Shown piece by piece: positions 35,748 through 45,682 of a stretch of 64,000 nt of DNA. A program made the position numbers and the translations under genes. Below the pieces are notes generated by a model. The model was given only the letters and a program-made list of their open reading frames with translations, searched no databases and was not told the origin of the DNA. How positions within the stretch are numbered: position 1 is the stretch's first letter; the number at the start of each line of letters is the position of its first letter. The DNA lies in NCBI RefSeq assembly GCF_000367925.1, contig NZ_KB849168.1, positions 323,770-387,769 of the forward strand. Direction: 5' to 3'. This DNA comes from Acinetobacter bohemicus ANC 3994 (lineage in GTDB: Bacteria; Pseudomonadota; Gammaproteobacteria; Pseudomonadales; Moraxellaceae).

Positions 35748-37427
35748 TTATGCCGTTTTACGCAAATCTTTACGTAAAATTTTACCTACGTTCGATTTTG
35801 GTAATTCGTCCATAAATTCAACATAACGAGGACGTTTATAGCCTGTTAAGTTTTCTTTAGCAAAAGCAAGCACTTCTTCTGTCGTTAAAGACGGATCTTT
35901 TTTCACTACAAAAAGCTTAGGCACTTCACCTGATTTTTCATCAGGAACACCAATTGCTGCCACTTCCAATACTTTTGGATGTGTTGAAATCACTTCTTCA
36001 ATTTCAGATGGATATACATTAAAGCCAGAAACCAAAATCATGTCTTTTTTACGGTCGACAATTTTAATGTATCCGCGGCTGTCCATGATACCAATATCAC
36101 CCGTACGGAAGAAACCATCAGTCGTCATCACTTTTTCAGTTTCATCTGGACGGTTCCAATAGCCTTTCATGACTTGTGGACCACGAATCGAGATTTCACC
36201 TTGTTCGCCTAATGCAACATTATTGCCTTCATCATCTAAAATCGCAACTTCAGTCAATGGTAATGGAATACCAATGGTGCCGCTGAATTCAGTCGATGTT
36301 GGTGGGTTTGCTGTTGCAACAGGTGAGGTTTCAGATAAACCATAACCTTCAATAATATTGGTGCCTGTGATTTTCTTCCACGCTTCTGCTGTAGAAGGAA
36401 GAACCGCCATACCACCGCCCATCGCCATTTTAAGTTTGCTATGGTCAAGTTGTTTAAACTCTTCATTATTTACCAGTGCATTAAACAAAGTGTTTACTGC
36501 TGGGAAGAATGAAGGTTGATATTTACGCAGTTCTTTCATCACCCCAGGTAAGTCACGTGGGTTTGGAATGAGCACGTTGGCTTGACCTTTATACATACCG
36601 TACATGGCACAAACCATGAAGGCAAAAATGTGATACAGCGGTAATGCACAGAAAATACGGTCATCTTTAGCGCCGTCTTGTGCGCCAAATTTACTTTGGA
36701 AAATACCATCACACTGCAACATATTGGCAACAAGGTTGCGATGCGTCAGTTCTGCACCTTTAGAAACACCTGTAGTACCACCAGTATATTGAAGTACAGC
36801 GGTATCACTTAAAGTTAAGTTTGGACGTTTGTAATTGCTGGCACTGACTTTAGACATCGCCGCGTTAAAACGGATATGACCTGGAATATTCCAAGCTGGG
36901 ATTTGCTTACGCACTGAACGCAACACAAAGTTAACCAATGTGCCTTTGAGCGTACCCAACATATCACCGACAGAAGCAACAATGACGTGCTTCACAGGTG
37001 TTTTACCAATAATGGCTTGATAAACAGTGGCAAAGTTTTCAATGATCACCAATGCTTCAGCACCAGAATCATTTAATTGATGTTCAAGTTCACGTGAGGT
37101 ATACAGTGGATTCACATTCACCAACACCAAACCTGCACGGAAAACCCCAAGTGCAACCACTGGATATTGAAGAACGTTAGGCATCATGACGGCAACGCGG
37201 GAACCTTTTGCCAAGCCTAAACTTTGTAAATAGGTTGCAAATTTACGACTTGCTTCTTCTAATTCATCAAAAGTTAAGGCTTTATCCATAAAGATAAAAG
37301 CATCACGTGAACCAAATTTTTGAAAATTACGTTCAAAAACATCGTTAAGTGAGGTATTTTCTGCTGGCAATTCTACAGTTTCAGGAATCCCTGTTTTTTG
37401 GTATTCAGCAAACCAAATCTTTTCCAT
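35748..37427 (-). CDS. fadD: Long-chain fatty acid-CoA ligase
   Basis: Activates fatty acids to acyl-CoA for beta-oxidation, at the inner membrane. 559 residues, the usual FadD length. Motifs: AMP-binding YTGGTTGVSKGAELTH, GYGLSETSP, the hinge-side GFFRTGDIG, and C-terminal PKSNVGKILRKDLR with the catalytic lysine. Monocistronic, own terminator. No FadR-type operator is evident in the 147 bases upstream. Confidence 0.94.
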   Translation of the reverse strand: MEKIWFAEYQKTGIPETVELPAENTSLNDVFERNFQKFGSRDAFIFMDKALTFDELEEASRKFATYLQSLGLAKGSRVAVMMPNVLQYPVVALGVFRAGLVLVNVNPLYTSRELEHQLNDSGAEALVIIENFATVYQAIIGKTPVKHVIVASVGDMLGTLKGTLVNFVLRSVRKQIPAWNIPGHIRFNAAMSKVSASNYKRPNLTLSDTAVLQYTGGTTGVSKGAELTHRNLVANMLQCDGIFQSKFGAQDGAKDDRIFCALPLYHIFAFMVCAMYGMYKGQANVLIPNPRDLPGVMKELRKYQPSFFPAVNTLFNALVNNEEFKQLDHSKLKMAMGGGMAVLPSTAEAWKKITGTNIIEGYGLSETSPVATANPPTSTEFSGTIGIPLPLTEVAILDDEGNNVALGEQGEISIRGPQVMKGYWNRPDETEKVMTTDGFFRTGDIGIMDSRGYIKIVDRKKDMILVSGFNVYPSEIEEVISTHPKVLEVAAIGVPDEKSGEVPKLFVVKKDPSLTTEEVLAFAKENLTGYKRPRYVEFMDELPKSNVGKILRKDLRKTA

Positions 37428-37574
37428 AATGCCCTAATCTCCAATCTATAATCCTTAGTTTCAACTATTTTTTCAATGTTATGCGTCATTATTTAACTTG
37501 TTTATGCATAACATGACATCCATTTACACGAATACCAATCATATATAACGTATTTTGATCAATGGATGCTAGTT

Positions 37575-39794
37575 TTATCTTTGAATGAACAGTTTATTTG
37601 CTTTTTGATATCCTCGTGGTAAGAGTTGACCTTTAGTGGCTCTTTTACCAATATATTTTTGAAGATCATCACCTTTTAATTTTAATTGTTGCTGCCCCGC
37701 AACCACTTGAATTATTTCATTTAAAGAAATTAATGTCATGGACAAAATTTGTTCTTTGCCTTCAAGTTGTATCAATTTATTTCCTTTACCCTTGTTCAGG
37801 ATTGGCAATTCTGACAAATCAATCACCAATAAACGACCCGCGGTACTCAGCATCGCCAAATGCGTATGTGCATCGACTGTTTGTAACGGTAAAGCTTTGG
37901 CATCATCCGCTACAGTTAAAAATGCTTTACCCGCTTTGGCACTGGTATCGAGTTGTTTCGCATTCGATTTAAAACCATAACCTTTCGAGCTAACAGCAAT
38001 GACTTCACGCTCATCCTCTGTAATCAGCACTTGAATAAAAGCAATGCCATTTGCAGGGGCAAGTTTGGAACTTAATGGCTCACCCAAACCACGGGCCGAT
38101 GGCAAACTTGCAATCGCCAATGCATAACTACGCCCCGTTTCATCCAGTACATATACCCGTTGATTGGACTTACCTTGTGCATGACTTAAATATTGATCGC
38201 CGGCACGGAAGTTTAGGTTTTCAGCATCAATATCATGCCCTTTAGCAGAACGAATCCAACCGGCTTCTGACAAAACCACTGTCACTGGATCAGCAGGCAA
38301 CATGTCTTGTTCATTGATGGCTTGCGCTTCTGAACGCTGAACGATGGGCGAACGACGATCATCGCCAAATTTTTTCGCATCATCCTTCAATTCAGTGATG
38401 ATTAAATTCTTTAAGGATTCTGGATTGGCCAATTGTTCACGAATAATGGCAGCACGCGCTTCTAATTCTTCTTGTTCACGGCGAATTTCCATTTCTTCAA
38501 GTTTCGCCAAATGACGTAACTTCAGTTCTAAAATGGCTTCAGCTTGAATGTCATCAATGCCGAAATGGGCAATCAGTTCTGCTTTCGGATGATCTTCTTC
38601 ACGAATAATCCGAATCACGGTATCTAAATCCAAATAAGCAATCAGCAATCCCGCCAAGATATGCAGGCGTTTTTCAATTTTATTCAGATGATACTGTAGA
38701 CGACGGGTCACGGTATGCTTACGAATTTCAATCCATTCCAATAAAATTCGACGAATCGATTTAACTTGTGGACGTGCATCGGCACCAATCATGTTCATAT
38801 TGACACGATAGCTGGATTCTAAATCCGTGGTTGCAAATAGGTGACTCATTACCCCTTCTGCATCAATACGATTTGAACGCAACACAATCACTAAACGGGT
38901 CGGATTTTTATGATCGGATTCGTCTCGAACATCACTGACCAAAGGCAATTTTTTGGCCTGCATTTGGTCGGCAATTTGCGTGATGATTTTTGAACCTGAA
39001 ACTTGATACGGCAATTCCGTAATCACGATTTCATTTTTTTCAATGGTATAAATCGCACGCATGCGATAACTACCCCGCCCGGTGGTTTGAATTTTAAGTA
39101 GTTCTTCAGGCGGAGTAATAATTTCAGCTTTGGTCGGTAAATCTGGCGCAGGAATATATTCTGCTACTTTTTCATCGCTTAAATTGGGGTTGCGGATTAA
39201 AGCGATGGTGCCTTTAACAACTTCACGCAAATTATGCGGTGGAATATCCGTTGCCATGCCCACGGCTATCCCGGTTGTCCCATTAAGCAAAATATTCGGT
39301 ACACGCGCAGGTAAATTGACCGGTTCTTTCATGGAACCATCAAAGTTGTCCTGCCAATCGCAAGTGCCTTGACCCAGTTCCGACAACAGCACTTCACTAT
39401 AGAGTGACAGTTTAGCTTCGGTATAACGCATTGCGGCAAAGGATTTCGGATCATCCGGTGAACCCCAGTTGCCCTGACCTTCAATAAAAGGATAGCGATA
39501 ACTAAAGGGCTGTGCCATCAGCACCATGGCTTCATAACAGGCAGAATCACCATGCGGATGATATTTCCCCAGCACATCACCCACCGTACGGGCAGATTTT
39601 TTTGGCTTACCGCTATGCTTTAAGCCTAACTCACTCATCGCATACACAATACGACGCTGCACCGGTTTTAAACCATCGCTAATATGCGGCAATGCACGAT
39701 CCATAATCACGTACATGGCATAGTTGAGATAAGCTTGTTCGGTAAATTCTGCTACGGAACGATTTTCTGTGGCTTGATGCACAAGGCTGGTCAT
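37575..39794 (-). CDS. parC: DNA topoisomerase IV subunit A
   Basis: Decatenates replicated chromosomes with ParE. 739 residues. Catalytic Tyr124 is in AAMRYTEAKL. The quinolone-resistance region reads GKYHPHGDSACYEAMV with Ser84 and Glu88 both unmutated, so no classic resistance substitution is present. The C-terminal beta-pinwheel domain (about 500-735) is complete. No parE adjacent. Confidence 0.95.
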   Translation of the reverse strand: MTSLVHQATENRSVAEFTEQAYLNYAMYVIMDRALPHISDGLKPVQRRIVYAMSELGLKHSGKPKKSARTVGDVLGKYHPHGDSACYEAMVLMAQPFSYRYPFIEGQGNWGSPDDPKSFAAMRYTEAKLSLYSEVLLSELGQGTCDWQDNFDGSMKEPVNLPARVPNILLNGTTGIAVGMATDIPPHNLREVVKGTIALIRNPNLSDEKVAEYIPAPDLPTKAEIITPPEELLKIQTTGRGSYRMRAIYTIEKNEIVITELPYQVSGSKIITQIADQMQAKKLPLVSDVRDESDHKNPTRLVIVLRSNRIDAEGVMSHLFATTDLESSYRVNMNMIGADARPQVKSIRRILLEWIEIRKHTVTRRLQYHLNKIEKRLHILAGLLIAYLDLDTVIRIIREEDHPKAELIAHFGIDDIQAEAILELKLRHLAKLEEMEIRREQEELEARAAIIREQLANPESLKNLIITELKDDAKKFGDDRRSPIVQRSEAQAINEQDMLPADPVTVVLSEAGWIRSAKGHDIDAENLNFRAGDQYLSHAQGKSNQRVYVLDETGRSYALAIASLPSARGLGEPLSSKLAPANGIAFIQVLITEDEREVIAVSSKGYGFKSNAKQLDTSAKAGKAFLTVADDAKALPLQTVDAHTHLAMLSTAGRLLVIDLSELPILNKGKGNKLIQLEGKEQILSMTLISLNEIIQVVAGQQQLKLKGDDLQKYIGKRATKGQLLPRGYQKANKLFIQR

Positions 39795-39968
39795 AAAAGC
39801 GTGAAATCCTAATTAATTCGTTTTTGTATCTACGTTGTTATGCTAAGTCGCAGCTGTAGTCTGCACAAGGGGAGTCTCCCATACTCCGCGACAAATTGTG
39901 TCTTATGGCGTAAAACTATTCATTTTATAAAGCATGATCAAGCAAAAATCATCCATTTTCAGCAAACC

Positions 39969-41288
39969 TTATAATCCAATCGATTCTAAGGTCTTGCCTT
40001 TGGTTTCTTCGCCTAAAATTAAAATCACCAAAGCCACCCCGAATAATACCGCAGTAAACATCATAAAGACCTGACTAAAACCATTCTCCATGATCATCAT
40101 ATGAGTGACTACCATCGGTGCAACAATCCCACCCATGCGACCAATTGCAGAAGCCCAACCCGAACCAAAGGCGCGAATATTGGTCGGATATTGTTCTGGG
40201 GTATAGGTATACAGTACGCCCCATGCACCCAAATTAAAGAACGACATCAAACAGCCCCAGAACATAATCATGTTTACGCTATTGGCTTGACCAAAGAAAT
40301 AAGCAGAGACGGCACACATGCCAATAAAACCTGCCAAGGTTGCTTTGCGCCCCAATTTTTCCACCAACCATGCGGCTGCGACATAACCCGGAAGCTGGGC
40401 CAAAATCATGATCAGGACATATTCAAAAGACTGCACAATGCTATAGCCCTGTTTCACCAACAAACTAGGTAACCAAGTAAAAATGCCATAATAGGAATAA
40501 ACAATACCAAACCAAATCAACCAGAGCATTAAGGTACGGCGGGCAAATGCACCTGACCAAAGCTGAGCAAAGGAGATATTTTGTTTGGTGGCTACAGGCT
40601 GCACTTCAATATAATCAATTACTTCAACACCGCACTGGCGTTCAAGCTGCTGTACCAGTGCGTGTGCTTCTTCAATACGTCCACGGTTAATCAAATATGG
40701 CACTGACTCTGGCACTTTTTTTAGAATCATAAACACATAAATAGCGGGTAAGCCGCCAATTAAAAAGGCGATATGCCAGCCATAACTTGGAATCACAAAA
40801 TAGGACACCAATGCAGCAACCAACCAGCCCAAGCCCCAAAAACTTTCCAATAACACAATAAAGCGTCCACGTACTTGAGCAGGAATATATTCACTGACCA
40901 AAGTCACCGCAACGGGAAGTTGTCCGCCCAAGCCCAAACCAACAATAAAACGAAAGACCAACAACCAGGTTAAATTCGGTGCAAAAGCACATAAAGCAGT
41001 GGCAATACTATAGGTGACTAAAGTGAGGGCAAACACGGTACGCCGGCCAATTCGGTCAGCTAAGCCACCAGATAAAACAGCCCCAATTGCCATCCCGACA
41101 AAACCAATCGACACCACCCAGCCTTTCTCCGTCGCTGTCATGTGCCATTCTTCAGCCATGGTGGTCAAAATAAAAGAAATGAGCCCCGTGTCCATTGCAT
41201 CGAACATCCAGCCCAGTCCGATGACCCAGAGTAAGGTATAGTGAAATTTACCGATCGGTAAGCGTTGTACACGTGAGACTAAATCCAT
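39969..41288 (-). CDS. MFS transporter, NiaP/aromatic acid-proton symporter-like
   Basis: 439 residues from ATG at 41286-41288 (MDLVSRVQRLPIGKFHYTLL), with AGAGAG upstream; the frame is open to 41333 but the extra residues lack support. Twelve hydrophobic segments. GWMFDAMDTGLISFIL in TM1 and the loop GGLADRIGRRTVFA resemble NiaP (niacin) and related carriers, and EYIPAQVRGRF is the conserved second-half partner. Substrate not proven. Ends before parC with 174 bases between. Confidence 0.82.
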   Translation of the reverse strand: MDLVSRVQRLPIGKFHYTLLWVIGLGWMFDAMDTGLISFILTTMAEEWHMTATEKGWVVSIGFVGMAIGAVLSGGLADRIGRRTVFALTLVTYSIATALCAFAPNLTWLLVFRFIVGLGLGGQLPVAVTLVSEYIPAQVRGRFIVLLESFWGLGWLVAALVSYFVIPSYGWHIAFLIGGLPAIYVFMILKKVPESVPYLINRGRIEEAHALVQQLERQCGVEVIDYIEVQPVATKQNISFAQLWSGAFARRTLMLWLIWFGIVYSYYGIFTWLPSLLVKQGYSIVQSFEYVLIMILAQLPGYVAAAWLVEKLGRKATLAGFIGMCAVSAYFFGQANSVNMIMFWGCLMSFFNLGAWGVLYTYTPEQYPTNIRAFGSGWASAIGRMGGIVAPMVVTHMMIMENGFSQVFMMFTAVLFGVALVILILGEETKGKTLESIGL

Positions 41289-41424
41289 AATAAGCTCTCT
41301 GATTTGGTGAAAGAATACATACTGCTTTCCCAACAGGATTTATAGTTGTAGTTATTTTTATACGCTCATTTCAAGCAGATGACTGCTTTATTTCATCAGT
41401 CATCTGTCATTTTTATGCAAATCT

Positions 41425-42069
41425 TTATGACGCATCTTTAGAGGATGCAGATTGCTCATCATCATCTTTATAAATAAATTTCGGCATTTCTAAACCGAAA
41501 TAGATGGCGATACAACGTAAAGAAAAACCGAAAATTAGGGTGGAAATGACAGTAACTTCTAACGAGAAGCCGATCTCTTGACAGACCCAATAGCAAATCA
41601 CAGAGACAAAGGAAATACTGGCATACAGTTCACGGCGGAACACCAAGGGTACATCGTTACACAAGATATCTCGCAAGATACCACCCGATACCCCGGTCAA
41701 CACGCCTGCGACCGCTGAAACCACAAAACCATGGCCCATTTGCAGCGCAATTTGGCACCCAATTACGGTAAAGCCAATCAACCCCATCGCATCTAAAATC
41801 AAGAAGATCGAGCGTAAATGGCGCATCCATTTGGCAATTAAAATCGTGACAAAGGCAGCAGCACAGGTTAAGACCAAATATTCAGGATGTTTGACCCAAG
41901 TCAGTGGGTAGTGTCCAAGCAGTACGTCTCGAACCGAACCACCACCTAGTGCGGTGACACAGGCAATCAGCGTTACACCAAACCAATCCATACTACGTCG
42001 ACCTGCCGACAGTGCCCCTGTCATGGCTTCGGCCGTAATCGCAACAATATAAATGACTAATAGTAACAT
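41425..42069 (-). CDS. TRIC-family (UPF0126/YicG) cation channel
   Basis: 214 residues, seven hydrophobic segments in an inverted-repeat arrangement. The duplicated glycine-rich motif appears as GGGSVRDVLLG and GGILRDILCND, the hallmark of prokaryotic TRIC channels. An acidic, serine-rich cytosolic tail (KDDDEQSASSKDAS) ends the protein. Potassium or other monovalent cation flux is the family role. Confidence 0.9.
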   Translation of the reverse strand: MLLLVIYIVAITAEAMTGALSAGRRSMDWFGVTLIACVTALGGGSVRDVLLGHYPLTWVKHPEYLVLTCAAAFVTILIAKWMRHLRSIFLILDAMGLIGFTVIGCQIALQMGHGFVVSAVAGVLTGVSGGILRDILCNDVPLVFRRELYASISFVSVICYWVCQEIGFSLEVTVISTLIFGFSLRCIAIYFGLEMPKFIYKDDDEQSASSKDAS

Positions 42070-42129
42070 TGCCCATCTTCCACTGAGGGTAATCGATGCG
42101 CGCTATTCTAAGGCAAATTCAAACTAAAG

Positions 42130-42597
42130 TTACAGATATTGCGCACAACATTGTTTAAATTTTTTGCCTGAACCACAAATGCAGGCTTGCTTCATAGTGA
42201 TTTGCATCTCCGTGGTCGGGTCAAGGAAATACCAAGCCCCATCCTGTTGTACAAAATGAGAGACTTCATGATGCACCTGTGCCTGTTTGCCATCATGGTA
42301 ATAGGCTTTAAACTCAACCTGTGCATGGTTTTTATCTATTTTTTCTTTGGCTTGAATGACCTCTAGCTTGAGCCATTGATTGGATTGACTCCAATCAGCA
42401 ATCGCCACTTGATCCAAAAATTGTTGCTGCCCTATGGCTGTAGTTTTAACAATGTAATCAATCTCATGCTTGGCAAATGCACTATAACGCGAACGCATTA
42501 ACTGCGCTGCTGTTTGTGCTTTGGCTTGCCCCAAATGGAGTACTTGGCAACACTCTGCATAATTTCCTTGCCCACAGGGACAATTATGTTCTGACAT
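42130..42597 (-). CDS. YchJ-like SEC-C metal-binding protein (UPF0225)
   Basis: 155 residues from ATG at 42595-42597, chosen because GGAAAA sits eight bases upstream; an earlier ATG at 42609 would start right after a terminator T-run. N-terminal CPCGQGNYAECC and C-terminal CICGSGKKFKQCC are zinc-binding SEC-C-type motifs flanking an NTF2-like YchJ fold (MRSRYSAFAKHEIDYI). Function unknown. Confidence 0.9.
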   Translation of the reverse strand: MSEHNCPCGQGNYAECCQVLHLGQAKAQTAAQLMRSRYSAFAKHEIDYIVKTTAIGQQQFLDQVAIADWSQSNQWLKLEVIQAKEKIDKNHAQVEFKAYYHDGKQAQVHHEVSHFVQQDGAWYFLDPTTEMQITMKQACICGSGKKFKQCCAQYL

Positions 42598-42610
42598 AAA
42601 ATTTTCCATA

Positions 42611-42638
42611 AAAATAGCTCGACCATGCGAGCTATTTT
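42611..42638 (-). terminator. TerC-family gene terminator, just before the YchJ-like start
   Basis: AAAATAGCTCG-ACCATG-CGAGCTATTTT, 11-bp stem; on minus it runs into TTTTT, then directly into the ribosome-binding site of the YchJ-like gene (14 bases from its start). It could act as an attenuator if the two are co-transcribed. Confidence 0.85.
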
Positions 42639-42677
42639 AATCAATTATCCTAAGCTTAAGCGATCCTATCGGTCATT

Positions 42678-44258
42678 TCATGCATCTTCAGCATTGGCTT
42701 TGATTTGCGGCATGATATGGACTTTATCAATTTTATGACCGTCCATTGTGACCACTTCAAAGATATAACCATCTGCAGCTAATTTTGCCCCACTTTCAGG
42801 TAAACGACCTAAGTGAAATAAAATATAGCCCGATAATGTTGAATATTGTTCAGACTCATCGACCAAATCACAGCCTAAAAGTAAGGAGACATGGCGAATA
42901 TCGGTAGAGCCTTCCAGAATTAACGTGCCATCTTCTAAACTTTCCGCAGCCGTTTCCAGTTCATCTTCATCGGGAAATTCACCCGCAATGGCTTCCAGTA
43001 CATCAATCGGGGTCGCAATCCCTTCAATCGAACCATATTCATTTAATACAATGGCCATTTGTAGTGGTGCTTGACGCAGTTGTTCCATCACCATCAACAC
43101 TTGCGCATTTTCATGCACAATAACGGGTTCACGTAAGTGACGTTCAAAATTGAGTACACCTGTTTCGATGTATTCATTCATGATTTTATGCGTCAACACG
43201 ACCCCTGAAATATTATCCAACTCACCGCGTGCAATAATTAAGCGTGAATGAGTCATGCTCAACAATTGTTCTTTAATCGAAGCTTCGTCTTCATCTAAAT
43301 CAAGCCATTCCAGTTCTGGACGTGGTGTCATCACCGATTTCACCGGTCGTTCAGACAGTCCAAGCACCCCTTGCACCATCACACTATGATAAGCACCATT
43401 TTCTTCATTAAACACTTCATCGGCAAAGGCACGTGTGGCAAGTACATCTTCAGGTTCATTATTTTGTGCATCGGTCTTACCGCCAAGCATACGCATCACC
43501 GCAGAAGCCGTGCGATAACGTAAGTCTGTTGTTGTGACCAGTTTTTCCTGATTGCGGCGCATGGTTTGATTGACAAACTCCACCACCACGGAGAAACCAA
43601 TTGCGGCATATAAATAGCCTTTTGGAATGTGGAAACCAAAACCTTCAACAATCAGTGAGAAACCAATCATCATCAGGAAACCGAGACATAAAATCACCAC
43701 GGTTGGATGCTTATTGACGAAGTTCATCAACGGTTTCGATGCCCACAGCATAATGCCAACGGCGATAATCACCGCAATCATCATCACTGAAAGATCTTTC
43801 ACCATCCCCACGGCGGTAATCACACTATCCAGCGAGAACACTGCATCCAGCACCACAATTTGGACAATCACCATCCAAAAAGCCGCATGTACAGGGTTTT
43901 CTTCTTTTTGCGGTTGTGTGCCTTCAATCCGTTCATGCAGTTCCATGGTGCCTTTAAACAACAGGAACACACCACCAAACAGTAGAATCAGGTCACGACC
44001 AGAGAACGCATGATCAAAAATATGGAACAGCGGTTGAGTTAAGGTCACCACCCACGCAATTGAAGCGAGTAAAATTAATCGCATCACCAAAGCTAAAATT
44101 AGCCCGACAATACGCCCCGTATTGCGCTGTTCTGGTGGAAGTTTTTCCGCCAAAATTGCGATAAAGACCAGATTATCAATACCGAGAACAATTTCTAAAA
44201 CCACTAACGTTGCAAGACCAATCCATGCTGATGGATCTGACATCCATTCAAAGATCAT
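42678..44258 (-). CDS. TerC-family membrane protein with CBS and CorC/HlyC domains
   Basis: 526 residues from ATG 44256-44258 (MIFEWMSDPSAWIGL); AGGAG lies eight bases upstream, while the GTG at 44267 overlaps it. TerC domain with about seven hydrophobic segments (EIVLGIDNLVFIAI, DAVFSLDSVITAVGM with acidic residues used in metal transport), a CBS pair (about 300-420, SVMTPRPELEWLD) and a CorC/HlyC-like domain at the end. Same layout as E. coli YegH/YoaE. Probably Mn or other metal homeostasis; tellurite resistance is a misleading family name. Confidence 0.9.
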   Translation of the reverse strand: MIFEWMSDPSAWIGLATLVVLEIVLGIDNLVFIAILAEKLPPEQRNTGRIVGLILALVMRLILLASIAWVVTLTQPLFHIFDHAFSGRDLILLFGGVFLLFKGTMELHERIEGTQPQKEENPVHAAFWMVIVQIVVLDAVFSLDSVITAVGMVKDLSVMMIAVIIAVGIMLWASKPLMNFVNKHPTVVILCLGFLMMIGFSLIVEGFGFHIPKGYLYAAIGFSVVVEFVNQTMRRNQEKLVTTTDLRYRTASAVMRMLGGKTDAQNNEPEDVLATRAFADEVFNEENGAYHSVMVQGVLGLSERPVKSVMTPRPELEWLDLDEDEASIKEQLLSMTHSRLIIARGELDNISGVVLTHKIMNEYIETGVLNFERHLREPVIVHENAQVLMVMEQLRQAPLQMAIVLNEYGSIEGIATPIDVLEAIAGEFPDEDELETAAESLEDGTLILEGSTDIRHVSLLLGCDLVDESEQYSTLSGYILFHLGRLPESGAKLAADGYIFEVVTMDGHKIDKVHIMPQIKANAEDA

Positions 44259-44579
44259 TGGATGCACTCCTGCATAGCATTAAGGACTGATTTTAGAATG
44301 TTGCGATTAAAATCGGTGAATATTTCCTGAACAATATTCGGTATAATTTTTTCGTACGAATTGATGTGTTCGGAGCGACGACAACCACTACCCATGTTGA
44401 TTCATTTGTTGGAAAACAGATTTTTAGTATAGGCAAGATGACGTAGAAATTCATCCTTTTTTCAATCTGTCGCACTTTTCTTTGAGTAGCTGTTCACAAT
44501 TTTTTGCAAAGTGAGTTTATTTCAGTCCATGCTTTGTCATATTTTCTGCGTAAGCTAGAGCATGAAAAAATAAAATGCT
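44259..44579. other. Divergent intergenic region between the TerC-family gene and LOG gene
   Basis: About 320 bases. A minus-strand TATACT (near 44429-44434) may be the -10 of the TerC-family gene. I looked for a yybP-ykoY manganese riboswitch, found before some terC genes, and do not see its conserved core. Confidence 0.45.
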
Positions 44580-45218
44580 ATGGTAAAAACCATAATGATG
44601 AAAAGTGTATTAAAAATGACTCCAAAACATAAAAATCCGACTCCTAAAACAACTCAACCCTTAATTGCACTCTATTGCGGCTCCCGTTCCGGTAATAAAC
44701 CCATTTATACAGAAAAAGCGATTGCTCTAGCTCAAGGTCTTGCAGATCAGGGCTTTGGACTGGTCTATGGTGGCGCAAGTATTGGCCTGATGGGGCAAGT
44801 TGCCAATGCCGTCATACAACATGGCGGTCAAACCGTCGGGGTAATTCCTGAATTTATGCTTGATTATGAAATTGCACATCATCAACTGACTGAATTGCAC
44901 ATCGTCAAAAATATGCATGAACGTAAGGCCATGATGGCAGAGCGTGCCAGCGCATTTGTGGCACTTCCGGGTGGCTTAGGTACTTTTGAAGAAATTTTAG
45001 AAGTAGCCACTTGGGGACAGTTAAATCAACACCAAAAACCCATGATGCTATACAACGTGAATGGCTTTTATGATGCCTTAATTGCACAGCTTGATCATGC
45101 TGTTGAGGAAGGATTTTTACCGCCGCAGCATCGGGCGAAATTGATTATTTGTAATCATGCAGACCAAATTGTGAATGCAATTAGAAATCTGAGTGCTCCA
45201 AAACACTTTGCTATTTAA
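44580..45218 (+). CDS. LOG-family protein (TIGR00730, cytokinin riboside monophosphate phosphoribohydrolase type)
   Basis: 212 residues in the longest frame; the core starts at about residue 28 (IALYCGSRSG). GGASIGLMG and PGGLGTFEEILE are the nucleotide-binding and catalytic motifs of the family. Bacterial members hydrolyse nucleoside 5'-monophosphates. Start uncertain: ATGs at 44580, 44595, 44598 and 44616 are possible and none has a clear ribosome-binding site. Confidence 0.9.
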   Translation: MVKTIMMKSVLKMTPKHKNPTPKTTQPLIALYCGSRSGNKPIYTEKAIALAQGLADQGFGLVYGGASIGLMGQVANAVIQHGGQTVGVIPEFMLDYEIAHHQLTELHIVKNMHERKAMMAERASAFVALPGGLGTFEEILEVATWGQLNQHQKPMMLYNVNGFYDALIAQLDHAVEEGFLPPQHRAKLIICNHADQIVNAIRNLSAPKHFAI

Positions 45219-45682
45219 ATTTAAGATAGATTGAATAATATTCATAAAAGTTCAATCTATCTTCATATATAACGATATAAAAGCGAGCTCGTGCCTCTAA
45301 TGCCAGTCAATTAAGAAATTGACTGGCATTTTTTATTTTAAATTCATAATTTTATTCGATACGCGGAAACGTCATCCACAACTGTTCGAGGCAAACTTAC
45401 TGTGAAAAAATAAAGTTTCTGCGATTAATTGATCAATAAAAGGGATTTGACGAGTTTTGCGGTGAGGCGCACTGCGCTGCAAGATGCCTTTCTTGCGAAC
45501 TCAAAATATATTTTGAGTTTCTCATTTGGGCTTATCCAAAGTAACAGATGAGCTCCAAGTATTTAATTTAAAATGATAAGACTCTGTCATGAATAACTAA
45601 AAGGCTAAGGAGTTAATTGTAAACATCCTTAACTGCTCAGCATTAAGCTTATGACTCGCTTTTTTGAGGCATCAATATACAA
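45219..45682. other. Intergenic region with several inverted repeats
   Basis: 464 bases, no credible gene. Contains a 13-bp inverted repeat right after the LOG gene (AAGATAGATTGAA / TTCAATCTATCTT, 45223-45263), the terminator at 45299-45334, and a perfect 22-bp palindrome centred on 45508/45509 (AACTCAAAATA / TATTTTGAGTT, 45498-45519) next to GC-rich GCGCACTGCGCTGC. May hold a small RNA or repeat remnant. Confidence 0.45.
45299..45334 (+). terminator. LOG gene terminator
   Basis: AATGCCAGTCAATT-AAGA-AATTGACTGGCATT followed by TTTT. The left half (TAATGCCAGTCAATTAAGA) recurs with one change at 21060-21078 in the repeat element. Confidence 0.9.

Noticed and set aside
44259..44579. yybP-ykoY manganese riboswitch before the TerC-family gene
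   Set aside because: The conserved riboswitch core is not visible in the minus-strand leader.
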